Source of the DNA: Halieaceae bacterium
GTDB lineage: Bacteria > Pseudomonadota > Gammaproteobacteria > Pseudomonadales > Halieaceae
Length of the DNA stretch: 12,461 bases
Assembly (NCBI GenBank): GCA_003520285.1
Contig: DOVB01000050.1
Span: forward strand, 1,220-13,680
Reading direction: 5' to 3'
Below are positions 1-7,855 of this stretch, one piece after another. Position 1 is the first letter of the stretch, and each line of letters starts with the position of its first letter. The translations under genes were made by a program, and so were the position numbers. Under the pieces are notes generated by a model that ran no database searches, was not told the origin of the DNA, and saw only the letters and a list, made by a program, of their open reading frames with translations.

Positions 1-83
1 AGCGACTCTAGCAGCTCAGCGCTGGTCTTCGCTCTGGAGGGGTCGTCGTCTATTAAAATAATGTTAGCGACTAAATCGGTCAT
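1..83 (-). CDS. Response regulator receiver domain, N-terminal fragment (cut by window edge)
   Basis: Only the first 27 codons are present, starting at the ATG that reads leftward from position 83. The visible peptide has a hydrophobic beta-strand followed by three aspartates (IILIDDDPSRAK). This is the first strand plus acidic pocket of a CheY-like receiver domain, where paired acidic residues bind Mg2+ next to the phosphorylated Asp. The phospho-acceptor and any output domain lie outside the window, so the regulator class cannot be told. It follows mlaA on the same strand after an 89-bp gap with no clear terminator, so co-transcription is possible. From memory, Pseudomonas genomes also carry a response regulator close to the mlaA/vacJ gene. 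The ribosome-binding site is weak (GAAG about 3 nt before the ATG). Confidence 0.7.
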   Translation of the reverse strand, partial: MTDLVANIILIDDDPSRAKTSAELLES

Positions 84-172
84 TTACTTCGCTTACTAAA
101 AAGTTGCGCCATGGTAGCAAACCCGCATGCGATGGCAATGTTCAGTGCAAAAAATGCGAACAATCACCGCTT

Positions 173-910
173 TTAATTGGGATCATCGCCCCAATCATCT
201 TCCTCCCAATCACCTCCAAAGTCAGAGAAACCGGTGTCAGAAGATTCCACCTCGATTTCTGCGGCACGCCGCTGCAAATAGGCATCGCGCAGAAAGACGT
301 AACGATCACCGGTCAGCAGAGCATCGGCATCGAGCAACTCGGCTCGCTCATCGAGAACTCGTATCCCATAGAGACTGTTACGACCGCGCGTTGAGGAAAT
401 ATAGGCTTCTGGAGACAGATACACATCGACACTGGCACCCAGCGCACTGCGTGCAGTGTATGGACCAAAAAATGGGATCATCAAATAGGGTCCTCGAGGG
501 ACACCCCAAACAGCGAGCGTTTCGCCAAGATCGGTATGCCGTGACCTCATACCCATTGCACTGGCTACATCGAACAACCCCCCTATACCGAGGGTGGTAT
601 TCACGGCAAAGCGGCCACCACTCGCCATAGCGGCATCGAGTTTGCCCTGTAAAATGCTGTTAGCCGCTGAGTTGAACTCACTCAAGTTCAGAAAGACATT
701 ACCCACACCACGCTCCGCGACATCTGGTAAAACCGCACGGTAGCCTTGCGCCAAAGGCTTTAACACCCACTGATCTAAGCGATCATTGAATGCGAAAACC
801 ACGCGGTTGGCTTCTTCGAAAGGGTCGTTAGTGTTAGTTTCAGTTAAAGGGCCAGAGGCCAAGGCAAGGCTCGGCAACAGTAATCCAACAATTAAAAGTG
901 TCTTAATCAT
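173..910 (-). CDS. mlaA: MlaA/VacJ family outer-membrane lipid asymmetry protein, apparently not lipidated
   Basis: This 245-aa protein matches MlaA (VacJ), the outer-membrane part of the Mla system that removes misplaced phospholipids from the outer leaflet and passes them to periplasmic MlaC. Residues 1-18 form a signal peptide ending LALA before SG. The family domain runs from DPFEEANRVVFAFND (about 29-43) through NTTLGIGGLFDVA and GETLAVWGVPRGPY to RAELLDADALL and RDAYLQRR. Unlike E. coli MlaA there is no lipobox cysteine: the signal looks like signal peptidase I type, and an in-frame TAA just upstream of the start leaves no room for another N-terminus. The last 25 or so residues are a strongly acidic tail rich in Asp, Glu and Trp. 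The start is well supported by AAGGA 5 nt before the ATG. It lies 40 bp after hrpA on the same strand, probably co-transcribed. The other Mla genes are not in this window. Confidence 0.92.
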   Translation of the reverse strand: MIKTLLIVGLLLPSLALASGPLTETNTNDPFEEANRVVFAFNDRLDQWVLKPLAQGYRAVLPDVAERGVGNVFLNLSEFNSAANSILQGKLDAAMASGGRFAVNTTLGIGGLFDVASAMGMRSRHTDLGETLAVWGVPRGPYLMIPFFGPYTARSALGASVDVYLSPEAYISSTRGRNSLYGIRVLDERAELLDADALLTGDRYVFLRDAYLQRRAAEIEVESSDTGFSDFGGDWEEDDWGDDPN

Positions 911-950
911 TATGTCCTTGATGAGTTAGATTTCGATAGTTTTCTACGCA

Positions 951-3900
951 CTAAAGTGGATTTTCGATCAGCCATTGCTCGATCGACTGCCATGCCGCGT
1001 CCAGTCGCTTCACTGACACCGGCATTTTAGTCCCCAATTGCTGGGCGAACAATGACACCCGAAATTCTTCAAGCATCCAATGATACTCTTGCAGCGGTTC
1101 ACACACCACCGCAAGTGCGGAGCGCTGCGCGACCAAATCAATCCACCGCTGCTCTAACGGTCGCAGTATGGCGACTGACTTGTGATCTTTGGGCAACTGC
1201 GACTGCAAACGCTCAACGCGCCAAGCGAGCGCTTTGGCGAATCTCGGCAATTGATCCATCATACCCGCGGGCCAGTTAACCCATTCATCAAACTGCAGCA
1301 GCCGCTGGTAATGCTGCAAGGCATCCTTTTTCGATGGCATCAGTTCCGCTAGCGATGGCGTGCGACCGAGTGCTACGCGTGTTTCGCCAAGCGATTGAAG
1401 TGCAGCCAGCAGGAGTGACTCAAAGCGTAGCGCCCGATCAAGCACTGCGCGTCTATTGTGCTTTAGACATTTCTCAAAACTCGATCGCGACCGAACCAAC
1501 CCCGATTCATCAACGAGGCTTGGTGCAAACGAGAGTGAAGCAAGAGCACCTACGAGTGCCGAGCGTTCGATACCCGCTGCAAGCAATACCTTCTGAGCCG
1601 CTGGAGATCTGAAGGCATGACGCTGTAAATCTCGAACCATAGCGCGTTCAGAGGTCAAAGCCAGACGCAGTAGCCCTTGTTTATGTGCAACTTCTGCTGC
1701 CTCGGGATAATCGTAGAGTACAATTTGTACAGCATCACCGCGGTCAGTTAATGCAGGATAGCTGGTGACCTTAGTTCGCGCCTGAGTAAACTGAATCTGG
1801 GAGGGCAGATCGTCAAAGGTCCAGTCTGTGTACAAGGCTTTGTCTACCGCTGCACTGCGGGTCTCACTGTGTGTTTCTGCCGCCTCGTTAGTTGCCCGTG
1901 TAGCTGCAATAAGCGCTTCTAAATCGCGCCCTTGGCGCAGAATGTCGCCCTCATCACCGACAATGCAAATATTCATTTGATAATAAGGTTCCAAGGCGTC
2001 AGCGCCAAAATCCTCGGGCTGAATCACGACACCTGCCGTGCGTTTAAAAGCGACGGCCAGCGCCATTAACAATGGCGTGTCGGCTGGTGCCATGGTCGCG
2101 AGAGCTGCATGCACTTTATCGGGCACTGGCACCAACTGCTTCCGTAACCGTTTTGGCAGGGTTTTCACCAAAGCTATGAGTTTCTCAGGCAGCAGACCCG
2201 GAACCAACCACTGCGGTAAATACCGTGGGAGACGATTTAACAGGGCAGAAGGTACGGTTAAAGTCACCCCGTCGCGAACATGACCGGGTTCAAAGTGATA
2301 CGAAAGGGATAAGCTCAGATCACGCCACTCCCAACGATCTGGAAACTGAGCAACAGTCCCATCAGCGAGGGTATTCACAAGCACGTCTGCCTGTGCAAAG
2401 GTCAACTGCTCAGCCAGAGAAGCATCTCGCTTGAGCGCTTTCATTAACGCCGCACCACTCGCGACATTGGCTGGCAAACGCTCATTATAAAATTCAGCAA
2501 GTGCCTGTTCGGTGGCAATCAGGTCGCGGCGACGGGTCTTCTCTTCCAGCTGCACCAGCTCTTCTAGCAAGCTCAAATTTTTGCTCAAAAATGGCGGCTT
2601 TGGCTTGATACGGCCGGTAACCAGTGCCTCGCGAATAAATACATCACGAGCGATCACTGGATCGATCGGTGCATAGTTCACTCGCTGCTTGTCACTCAAG
2701 GTCAAGCCGTACAAAGAAACGCGCTCGTAGGCGAGAACTCGTCCCGAGCGCAAGTGCCAACTTGGCTCATAATGGTGACGTTTCAACAGCGAGGGGTTGA
2801 TATCCAAGGCCCATGCTGGCTCAACGGCTGCGCACGTGCGTGCAAATACCTGCGTCGTTTCAACGATCTCAGCCGCCATAATCCACTTAGGGCGCTTTTT
2901 ATAATTGACCGAGCCGGGGAATATCCTCAGTTTCTGCTGCCGCGCTCCCTCATATTCTGGACCCTCATGGTGAGTCGCAATGTAGCTCAACAAACCAGCC
3001 ATCAAGCTCTTGTGGATCGATTCGTAATCGAGTTCTAGGGCAATATCACGCGCTGTCCATCCATAGGCTCGGCACGCCAATACCAGCTGACGGTGGGTAT
3101 CGCGCCATTCACGAATCCGGAGGTAGTTCAAAAACTCACGCTGACACAACTTCCGAAACGGATTAGTACCGAGCTGAGTGCGCTGCTCCTCGAGATACTG
3201 CCACAGCTGAATCCAACTTAAAAAATCTGACTTCTCGTGCTGAAAACGTCGATGCAATGCATCAGCCTGCTCTCTTTTTTCGGCAGGCCGCTCACGCGGA
3301 TCCTGCACTGCTAACGCACTCACGATAACCAGTATTTCTGCTAGGGCACCTTGTTGTTGTGCGGCGATAATCATGCGACCGAGCCTGGGATCGACTGGCA
3401 ATCGCGCCAGCTGATGACCTAGCGGGGTCAAAGCCTGTTGAGGATCCACCGCACCGAGTTCATTCAACAGCGTAAAGCCATCCCGAATCAAACGAGGATC
3501 GGGTGGCTCAATAAATGGGAACGCGTTTACATCACCCAGTTTCAGCAAGCGCATTTGCAGAATCACCTGGGCCAGATTGGTGCGTTTAATCTCGGGGTCG
3601 GTAAACTCAGGCCTATTAAGAAACTCATCCTCGCTATAGAGCCGAATACACACGCCGTCAGCAACCCGACCACAACGGCCCTTACGCTGATTTGCACTCG
3701 CTTGGGACACCGGTTCAATCGGCAGGCGCTGCAACTTACTGCGGTAGCTATAGCGACTAATACGGGCCGTGCCCGGATCAATCACATACCGAATACCCGG
3801 CACGGTCAGTGAGGTTTCTGCCACGTTCGTGGCCAGCACCACCCGAACGCCTCGGCGGGACGTAGTTTGGAAGACTCGATTTTGCTCTGTGGCACTGAGT

Positions 3901-4691
3901 CGAGCATACAAAGGCAACACGTCGAAGCTCTCTTGACCTTTAAGTGCTTTGGCGATGTCTCGTATCTCGCGCTCTCCGGGCAAGAATACCAAGACGTCGC
4001 CGCGGTCCCCGTAGCGACCCCTATCGATCAATGTGAGTCGATCAACAACCGCCTGAGTCAAATCGAAAGTGTGCTGATCTTGGTCTTCGTAATGCACCTC
4101 GACCGGATAAGTTCGCCCTTCAACAGCAATAATTGGCGCCTCGTCAAAATAGGCAGAGAAGCGCTCCACATCAATCGTCGCTGACGTCACAATGAGCTTG
4201 AGATCGGGCCGCTGTGGCAAAATTCGCTTTAAGTAGCCCAACAAAAAATCAATATTGAGACTGCGTTCGTGGGCTTCGTCGATGATGAGGGTGTCATACT
4301 TTTTGAGTAAGCGATCATGCTGTATCTCGGCCAGCAGAATACCATCTGTCATGAGCTTCAGCCGAGTTTGTTCTGACTGCTGATCGGCAAATCGAACCTG
4401 ATAGCCGACGACACCCCCCAGTTCAACACCCAGCTCTGCGCTGATTCGAGCGGCGACTGAGCGAGCTGCTAAGCGGCGGGGCTGAGTATGTCCAATCAGT
4501 TGCGTCTGTCCACGACCCAGGCTCAAGAGCATTTTGGGTAACTGAGTTGTCTTGCCAGAACCCGTTTCGCCCGCGATGATCACAACTTGGTGGTTCAGCA
4601 CCGCGTCTTGAATATCCTGACGACGCTGATTGATCGGCAACGACTCAGGGAAGGTTAAGTTGAACTGTGGAGTGGTACTGGTTTCAGACAT
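951..4691 (-). CDS. hrpA: ATP-dependent RNA helicase HrpA (DEAH box)
   Basis: This 1246-aa DEAH-box RNA helicase is of the HrpA type, a cytoplasmic enzyme linked in E. coli to mRNA processing and rescue of stalled or collided ribosomes. Visible motifs are Walker A GETGSGKT (41-48), motif Ib/TDG region (LMTDGILLAEIQ), DEAH (138-141), SAT (170-172), motif V ATNVAETSLT (287-296) and motif VI QRKGRCGR (335-342). HA2-like and OB-fold regions follow, then a long C-terminal DUF3418-type region from roughly residue 670 (beginning near RVSLYGLTLSDKQRVNYAPIDP) to the end. E. coli HrpA is about 1300 aa with Walker A near residue 100. This protein lacks about 60 N-terminal residues, and a TGA two codons before the ATG rules out an in-frame extension. 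No good Shine-Dalgarno is seen. It heads a minus-strand unit with mlaA and diverges from the hydratase gene. Confidence 0.97.
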   Translation of the reverse strand: MSETSTTPQFNLTFPESLPINQRRQDIQDAVLNHQVVIIAGETGSGKTTQLPKMLLSLGRGQTQLIGHTQPRRLAARSVAARISAELGVELGGVVGYQVRFADQQSEQTRLKLMTDGILLAEIQHDRLLKKYDTLIIDEAHERSLNIDFLLGYLKRILPQRPDLKLIVTSATIDVERFSAYFDEAPIIAVEGRTYPVEVHYEDQDQHTFDLTQAVVDRLTLIDRGRYGDRGDVLVFLPGEREIRDIAKALKGQESFDVLPLYARLSATEQNRVFQTTSRRGVRVVLATNVAETSLTVPGIRYVIDPGTARISRYSYRSKLQRLPIEPVSQASANQRKGRCGRVADGVCIRLYSEDEFLNRPEFTDPEIKRTNLAQVILQMRLLKLGDVNAFPFIEPPDPRLIRDGFTLLNELGAVDPQQALTPLGHQLARLPVDPRLGRMIIAAQQQGALAEILVIVSALAVQDPRERPAEKREQADALHRRFQHEKSDFLSWIQLWQYLEEQRTQLGTNPFRKLCQREFLNYLRIREWRDTHRQLVLACRAYGWTARDIALELDYESIHKSLMAGLLSYIATHHEGPEYEGARQQKLRIFPGSVNYKKRPKWIMAAEIVETTQVFARTCAAVEPAWALDINPSLLKRHHYEPSWHLRSGRVLAYERVSLYGLTLSDKQRVNYAPIDPVIARDVFIREALVTGRIKPKPPFLSKNLSLLEELVQLEEKTRRRDLIATEQALAEFYNERLPANVASGAALMKALKRDASLAEQLTFAQADVLVNTLADGTVAQFPDRWEWRDLSLSLSYHFEPGHVRDGVTLTVPSALLNRLPRYLPQWLVPGLLPEKLIALVKTLPKRLRKQLVPVPDKVHAALATMAPADTPLLMALAVAFKRTAGVVIQPEDFGADALEPYYQMNICIVGDEGDILRQGRDLEALIAATRATNEAAETHSETRSAAVDKALYTDWTFDDLPSQIQFTQARTKVTSYPALTDRGDAVQIVLYDYPEAAEVAHKQGLLRLALTSERAMVRDLQRHAFRSPAAQKVLLAAGIERSALVGALASLSFAPSLVDESGLVRSRSSFEKCLKHNRRAVLDRALRFESLLLAALQSLGETRVALGRTPSLAELMPSKKDALQHYQRLLQFDEWVNWPAGMMDQLPRFAKALAWRVERLQSQLPKDHKSVAILRPLEQRWIDLVAQRSALAVVCEPLQEYHWMLEEFRVSLFAQQLGTKMPVSVKRLDAAWQSIEQWLIENPL

Positions 4692-4780
4692 AAATCAGGG
4701 TCGACTCGTCAATACTGTGCGGCGATTCAACAATCACATTTGAGGGCCGAGAGTAGTCGACCTGAGCTTGCTCGGTGGTT

Positions 4781-4789
4781 ATTCTAGCA
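4781..4789 (-). promoter_or_regulatory. Candidate extended -10 promoter for hrpA
   Basis: On the minus strand this reads TGCTAGAAT, an extended -10 (TGn followed by TAGAAT, five of six matches to TATAAT). No matching -35 hexamer is evident, which is tolerated at extended -10 promoters. A start about 7 nt downstream would give an untranslated leader of about 80 nt before the hrpA ATG. This is inferred from the sequence pattern only. The 121-bp divergent gap (4692-4812) shows no convincing promoter for the plus-strand hydratase. Confidence 0.35.
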
Positions 4790-4812
4790 CCTTTCCTTTG
4801 CGAGAATCGGCT

Positions 4813-5286
4813 ATGACAACGCTCACCAACATTCCTTTTGATCAACTCAGCATCCACCAGCAAGCGCACTACTCCAAGGTTGTCACCGAGCAAGACGTGC
4901 AGCTATTTGCGTCACTCTCAGGCGACGCGAACCCTATTCATCTTGATGACAGCTACGCTCAAACCACCCAATTTAAGCAGCGTATTGCCCACGGCATGCT
5001 CACAGGTGCAGTGATCTCTGCTGCTATTGCCATGAAGCTTCCAGGGCCAGGGACCATCTATTTGGGCCAATCGCTGCGCTTCAAGCGCCCAGTGATGCTC
5101 GGCGACTCGATCACTGTCACCCTCACGGTAATCGACAAACACGAGAGCAAACCGAGAGTAAAATTACAGTGCGAGGTACACAATCAGCACAATCAGCTGG
5201 TTGCGGATGGTGAAGCAGAAGTCTTAGCACCAACCGAACAACAAACGCTCACGCTTGCCACACTGCCTGAAGTCCAGATGACGTAA
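4813..5286 (+). CDS. phaJ: MaoC-like (R)-specific enoyl-CoA hydratase, PhaJ type
   Basis: This 157-aa single hot-dog-fold protein belongs to the MaoC/PhaJ family, which hydrates trans-2-enoyl-CoA to (R)-3-hydroxyacyl-CoA and can link beta-oxidation to polyhydroxyalkanoate synthesis. The hydratase signature is clear: SGDANPIHLDDSYAQTTQF followed by RIAHGML (residues 36-63). D38 and H43 have the same five-residue spacing as the catalytic Asp31/His36 of Aeromonas caviae PhaJ. Length is close to the usual 134-160 aa. An in-frame TTG at 4768 would add 15 residues, but the ATG at 4813 fits the family N-terminus better and has a modest GAGAA upstream. It is a single gene, divergent from hrpA and 18 bp from the convergent gene that follows. 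No PHA synthase is nearby, so the in vivo role (PHA supply or another acyl-CoA pathway) is open. Confidence 0.88.
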   Translation: MTTLTNIPFDQLSIHQQAHYSKVVTEQDVQLFASLSGDANPIHLDDSYAQTTQFKQRIAHGMLTGAVISAAIAMKLPGPGTIYLGQSLRFKRPVMLGDSITVTLTVIDKHESKPRVKLQCEVHNQHNQLVADGEAEVLAPTEQQTLTLATLPEVQMT

Positions 5287-5304
5287 CTATCAGGTAATTA
5301 AACA

Positions 5305-5808
5305 CTAAGCTCCGAGGACGCCCGAATCTTGCTGAGCCGGCTCAATAAACTGGTCGGGGGGTAAATAGATCAACTGTAGCAGCACCTCGGGCGAGTTTGG
5401 CGAGACCTCTGCCGCGAGCGCCATAATGTTAATTCGGTCCTGCTCAATCGCGGGCGCAGTGACGCCGAATAACATTTTGTGTTCTTCTCCTTCGGCGCGG
5501 AACATCTTCGGCTCCTCGGCGTCTTTCATTGATTCGACGAAGTTAGCCATCAACAAGAGTAATTGATCGCGAAAGGCTGAATAATTCAGTTTGCCTTTAT
5601 AAGCGCCAAGATCAAACGATACGTCGAACCTGACCGTAGCGCCGTCGTCCATTTTGACTTGCGTCAAGGTACGCTTACCACCTTCAGACAACTGTCGAAA
5701 TAGCTGCTTTGAGTGCGTTCTGGTCGATTCAATAAACGCTTTGTGCAACAAATTAACCGACATTGTAATAAACTGCTTGTTCGAGATTGATGCTTGAGAT
5801 TGCGCCAT
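5305..5808 (-). CDS. Conserved-looking hypothetical protein, 167 aa
   Basis: I do not recognise this protein. Its coding character is good: it fills the gap between two real genes and has a clear ribosome-binding site. AGGTGA lies 5 nt before the ATG at 5808, which is why I prefer that start to the GTG at 5817. The product has no signal peptide, no transmembrane segment and no cysteine, and is probably cytoplasmic. The N-terminal third is basic and helical-looking (LLHKAFIESTRTHSKQLFRQ). The middle has strand-like segments (ATVRFDVSFDLGAYKGKLNY), then a helix (FRDQLLLLMANFVESMKDAEE). The C-terminal third ends in a beta-like LLQLIYLPPDQFIEPAQQ. No catalytic motif is evident. It is divergent from mnmC (86-bp gap) and convergent with the hydratase (18 bp), so it is probably monocistronic. 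Confidence 0.75.
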   Translation of the reverse strand: MAQSQASISNKQFITMSVNLLHKAFIESTRTHSKQLFRQLSEGGKRTLTQVKMDDGATVRFDVSFDLGAYKGKLNYSAFRDQLLLLMANFVESMKDAEEPKMFRAEGEEHKMLFGVTAPAIEQDRINIMALAAEVSPNSPEVLLQLIYLPPDQFIEPAQQDSGVLGA

Positions 5809-5834
5809 AATATTCACCTGCTTCGATGCGGAGC

Positions 5835-5863
5835 AGTGTATCGGCAGAAGGCCAAGTTGACCA
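5835..5863 (-). promoter_or_regulatory. Candidate sigma70 promoter for the 167-aa hypothetical gene
   Basis: On the minus strand there is TGGTCA (5863-5858), a 17-nt spacer, then TACACT (5840-5835). Each hexamer matches four of six consensus bases, and the spacing is ideal. Transcription would start near 5828, about 20 nt before the ATG at 5808. The pattern is weak on its own but sits in the right place in a short divergent region. Confidence 0.35.
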
Positions 5864-5881
5864 GCTGCTCAATCAGCTTTT

Positions 5882-5887
5882 AAGGAG
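5882..5887 (+). promoter_or_regulatory. Shine-Dalgarno that decides the mnmC start (CTG)
   Basis: AAGGAG lies 6 nt upstream of a CTG at 5894-5896. In the mnmC frame this CTG is the only start-capable codon between the upstream stop (TGA at 5858-5860) and the GTG at 5939. The GTG has no comparable site in front of it. The residues between CTG and GTG include LPHAEVDW, which resembles the conserved MnmC N-terminus. Together these point to initiation at CTG. Confidence 0.65.
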
Positions 5888-5893
5888 TTTCCG

Positions 5894-7855
5894 CTGACAC
5901 ATTCATCACCTCCATGGCAGGCTTTACCGCACGCTGAAGTGGATTGGTCTAGTGGTGCACCGGTCTCCAAACAGTTCGATGACATCTATTTCAATGCCGA
6001 GCGAGGTCTCGAGGAATCGCGCCACGTCTACTTAGAAGGCAACCAAATACCGTCGCGATGGCGGGCACAGACCGAGGCCCAGTTTGTGATTGCCGAGCTG
6101 GGATTTGGTTCTGGTCTCAATTTTTGTGCCACCTACCAAGCCTGGCGCGAGCTCGAAAGCGGTGCTCCGCGGTTACATTTTGTGAGCCTCGAGGGCTTTC
6201 CGATGCGGCTCGAAGATCTCGATAGAACTCTCAGTCATTGGCCAGAGCTCAACGAGATCCGGCAAGAGCTCACTGCTCAGTACCCAGCGCCAGTGCCAGG
6301 TGTGCATCGGTTGCTGTTTGCCAATGGCGCCGTCTGCCTTGATCTGTGGTTTGGGGATGCTGAGTCAGTCAGCGAGCAGTGGACGCAGCAAGAGCTCGCT
6401 GTCGATGCTTGGTACTTAGACGGTTTTGCACCCAGCAAAAACGAATCAATGTGGTCTAAAACGATGCTCCAGCGCATAGCTCAACTGTCTCGACCCGGCA
6501 CCACGGCCTCGACATTCAGTGTCTCTCGACACATCAAAGAGCCCCTACTTGAGGCGGGTTTTGATCTCAAAAAAATGCCAGGATTTGGTCGTAAACGAGA
6601 ACAGCTATTTGCCGTCAAGCGCACCCCGCAACAACCGAGTCAGTGGCCCGTCACGCCTTGGCACAGACCAGATCACACTCACGAGGCGCCAGCAACTGTC
6701 ACTATTATCGGAGCGGGGCTAGCCGGCTGTTTTAGCGCTTACGCGCTCGCCGAACGCGGTGTTGCCGTGACCCTCCTCGACCCCACCGGTATTGCTAATC
6801 AAGCGTCTGGCAACACCCAAGCGGTTATTTATTGTCGGATTCCAAAACGTCGAGCTCCGCTGGGTGACTTTGGTATTGCTGCCTACTGTTTCGCTATTGC
6901 GCGCTATCAACATTGGTTCAGAACGGGGTTTTTAACCGCCGGCGAGGATGGCCAGCTGTGCGGCACCTTGCATACCTTAACGGACGAGCCGATCACAGAT
7001 ATCGATGACCGATTACGCGGATTGAACCAGCTGGCTTACACTTGCACAGCTGAACAGGCGAGCCAAATCGCCGGCAACCTAATTCAGCAACCTATGCTGT
7101 ACTACCCCTCCTCGGGCTGGATCGCGCCACGTAAGCTATGTCAGCGCTTGGCGACTCACCCCAATATTGAGCTTCGAACCGAACGAGCTCTGACCGTTGA
7201 AACCGATCATCACGCGGCGCGGATCACCACCGAGACAGGGCAATGGGTGAGCGACCAGATTATTATCGCGAGCGGCACTGACTGCACTCACCTTCTTGGC
7301 GCAGACGGATTACCAACCCGATCTATTCGGGGACAAACCACTCAAATTAAAGCGCTCCCCGAGCTCAACGCTGCAATCTGCCATGACGGCTACATTGCTC
7401 CCGCGATCGATGGACAGCACTGCATCGGCGCAACTTTTGATCTTAACAAGTGTGATGCCAACGCGGATTCGGCCTCAGACACGGTAAATGTGGCAAAGCT
7501 GACGCAGTTTTTGACTTCCGATCCTATCCAAGTGGTCGGCCATCGGGTCGGGTTTCGGTGCACTACACCTGATTACCTGCCCGTGGTCGGTGCAGTCCCA
7601 GATCTTGCCCTGTTACGAGAGCGCTTTGGTGCACTGCAATTCGATTCAAAGCGCTTACTCCCTGTCAGCAGTCCTGTGCGACCGAGGCTGAGTATTCTTA
7701 CAGGTTTGGGATCACGTGGACTGACCTATGCACCGCTGGCGGCTGAGATCCTTGCCTCCTCCCTTATGAATGAGCCACTGCCCATCGATACCTCTATCGC
7801 TCGAGGTATTTCACCCATGCGCTTTGCCATTCGACAGTTGATTCGCTCGCAATGA
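5894..7855 (+). CDS. mnmC: Bifunctional tRNA modification enzyme MnmC (mnm5s2U34 biosynthesis)
   Basis: This protein is 653 aa if started at CTG (638 aa from the GTG at 5939); E. coli MnmC is about 668 aa. It performs the last two steps of mnm5(s2)U34 formation in tRNAs. The C-terminal FAD domain converts cmnm5 to nm5, and the N-terminal SAM domain methylates nm5 to mnm5. Numbering from CTG, the methyltransferase carries PVSKQFDDIYFN and GLEESRHVYLEGN, the SAM loop GFGSGLNF (70-77) and WYLDGFAPSKNESMW with D176. The oxidoreductase starts with the FAD dinucleotide-binding GAGLAG (about 273-278) and retains YYPSSGWIAPRKL, GFRCTTPDYLPVVG and TGLGSRGLTYAPLAAE. The product acts in the cytoplasm, supplied by MnmE/MnmG, which are encoded elsewhere. 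Its stop overlaps the next start by 4 bp (ATGA), so translation is probably coupled. The CTG start is the unusual feature and could limit expression. Confidence 0.96.
   Translation: MTHSSPPWQALPHAEVDWSSGAPVSKQFDDIYFNAERGLEESRHVYLEGNQIPSRWRAQTEAQFVIAELGFGSGLNFCATYQAWRELESGAPRLHFVSLEGFPMRLEDLDRTLSHWPELNEIRQELTAQYPAPVPGVHRLLFANGAVCLDLWFGDAESVSEQWTQQELAVDAWYLDGFAPSKNESMWSKTMLQRIAQLSRPGTTASTFSVSRHIKEPLLEAGFDLKKMPGFGRKREQLFAVKRTPQQPSQWPVTPWHRPDHTHEAPATVTIIGAGLAGCFSAYALAERGVAVTLLDPTGIANQASGNTQAVIYCRIPKRRAPLGDFGIAAYCFAIARYQHWFRTGFLTAGEDGQLCGTLHTLTDEPITDIDDRLRGLNQLAYTCTAEQASQIAGNLIQQPMLYYPSSGWIAPRKLCQRLATHPNIELRTERALTVETDHHAARITTETGQWVSDQIIIASGTDCTHLLGADGLPTRSIRGQTTQIKALPELNAAICHDGYIAPAIDGQHCIGATFDLNKCDANADSASDTVNVAKLTQFLTSDPIQVVGHRVGFRCTTPDYLPVVGAVPDLALLRERFGALQFDSKRLLPVSSPVRPRLSILTGLGSRGLTYAPLAAEILASSLMNEPLPIDTSIARGISPMRFAIRQLIRSQ

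Noticed and set aside
127..630. Plus-strand 167-codon ORF opposite mlaA
   Set aside because: It is antisense to a clear mlaA gene, rich in His/Arg and low-complexity in character, with no RBS or family resemblance.
4720..4745. AAATGTGA on the minus strand, resembling a CRP half-site upstream of hrpA
   Set aside because: The second half (TCACA after 6 nt) is absent, so only one arm matches.
4684..4893. Minus-strand 69-codon ORF just upstream of hrpA, considered as its missing N-terminus in another frame
   Set aside because: The peptide does not resemble the HrpA N-terminal extension, and most of it is antisense to the start of the hydratase gene.
5863..5878. Inverted repeat AGCTG-CTCAAT-CAGCT followed by TTTT before mnmC, as a terminator or operator
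   Set aside because: The stem is only 5 bp and no gene upstream on the plus strand needs terminating here.
5939..5941. GTG as the start of mnmC
   Set aside because: It has no Shine-Dalgarno and would remove family-like residues (LPHAEVDW) encoded just upstream behind a consensus AAGGAG.
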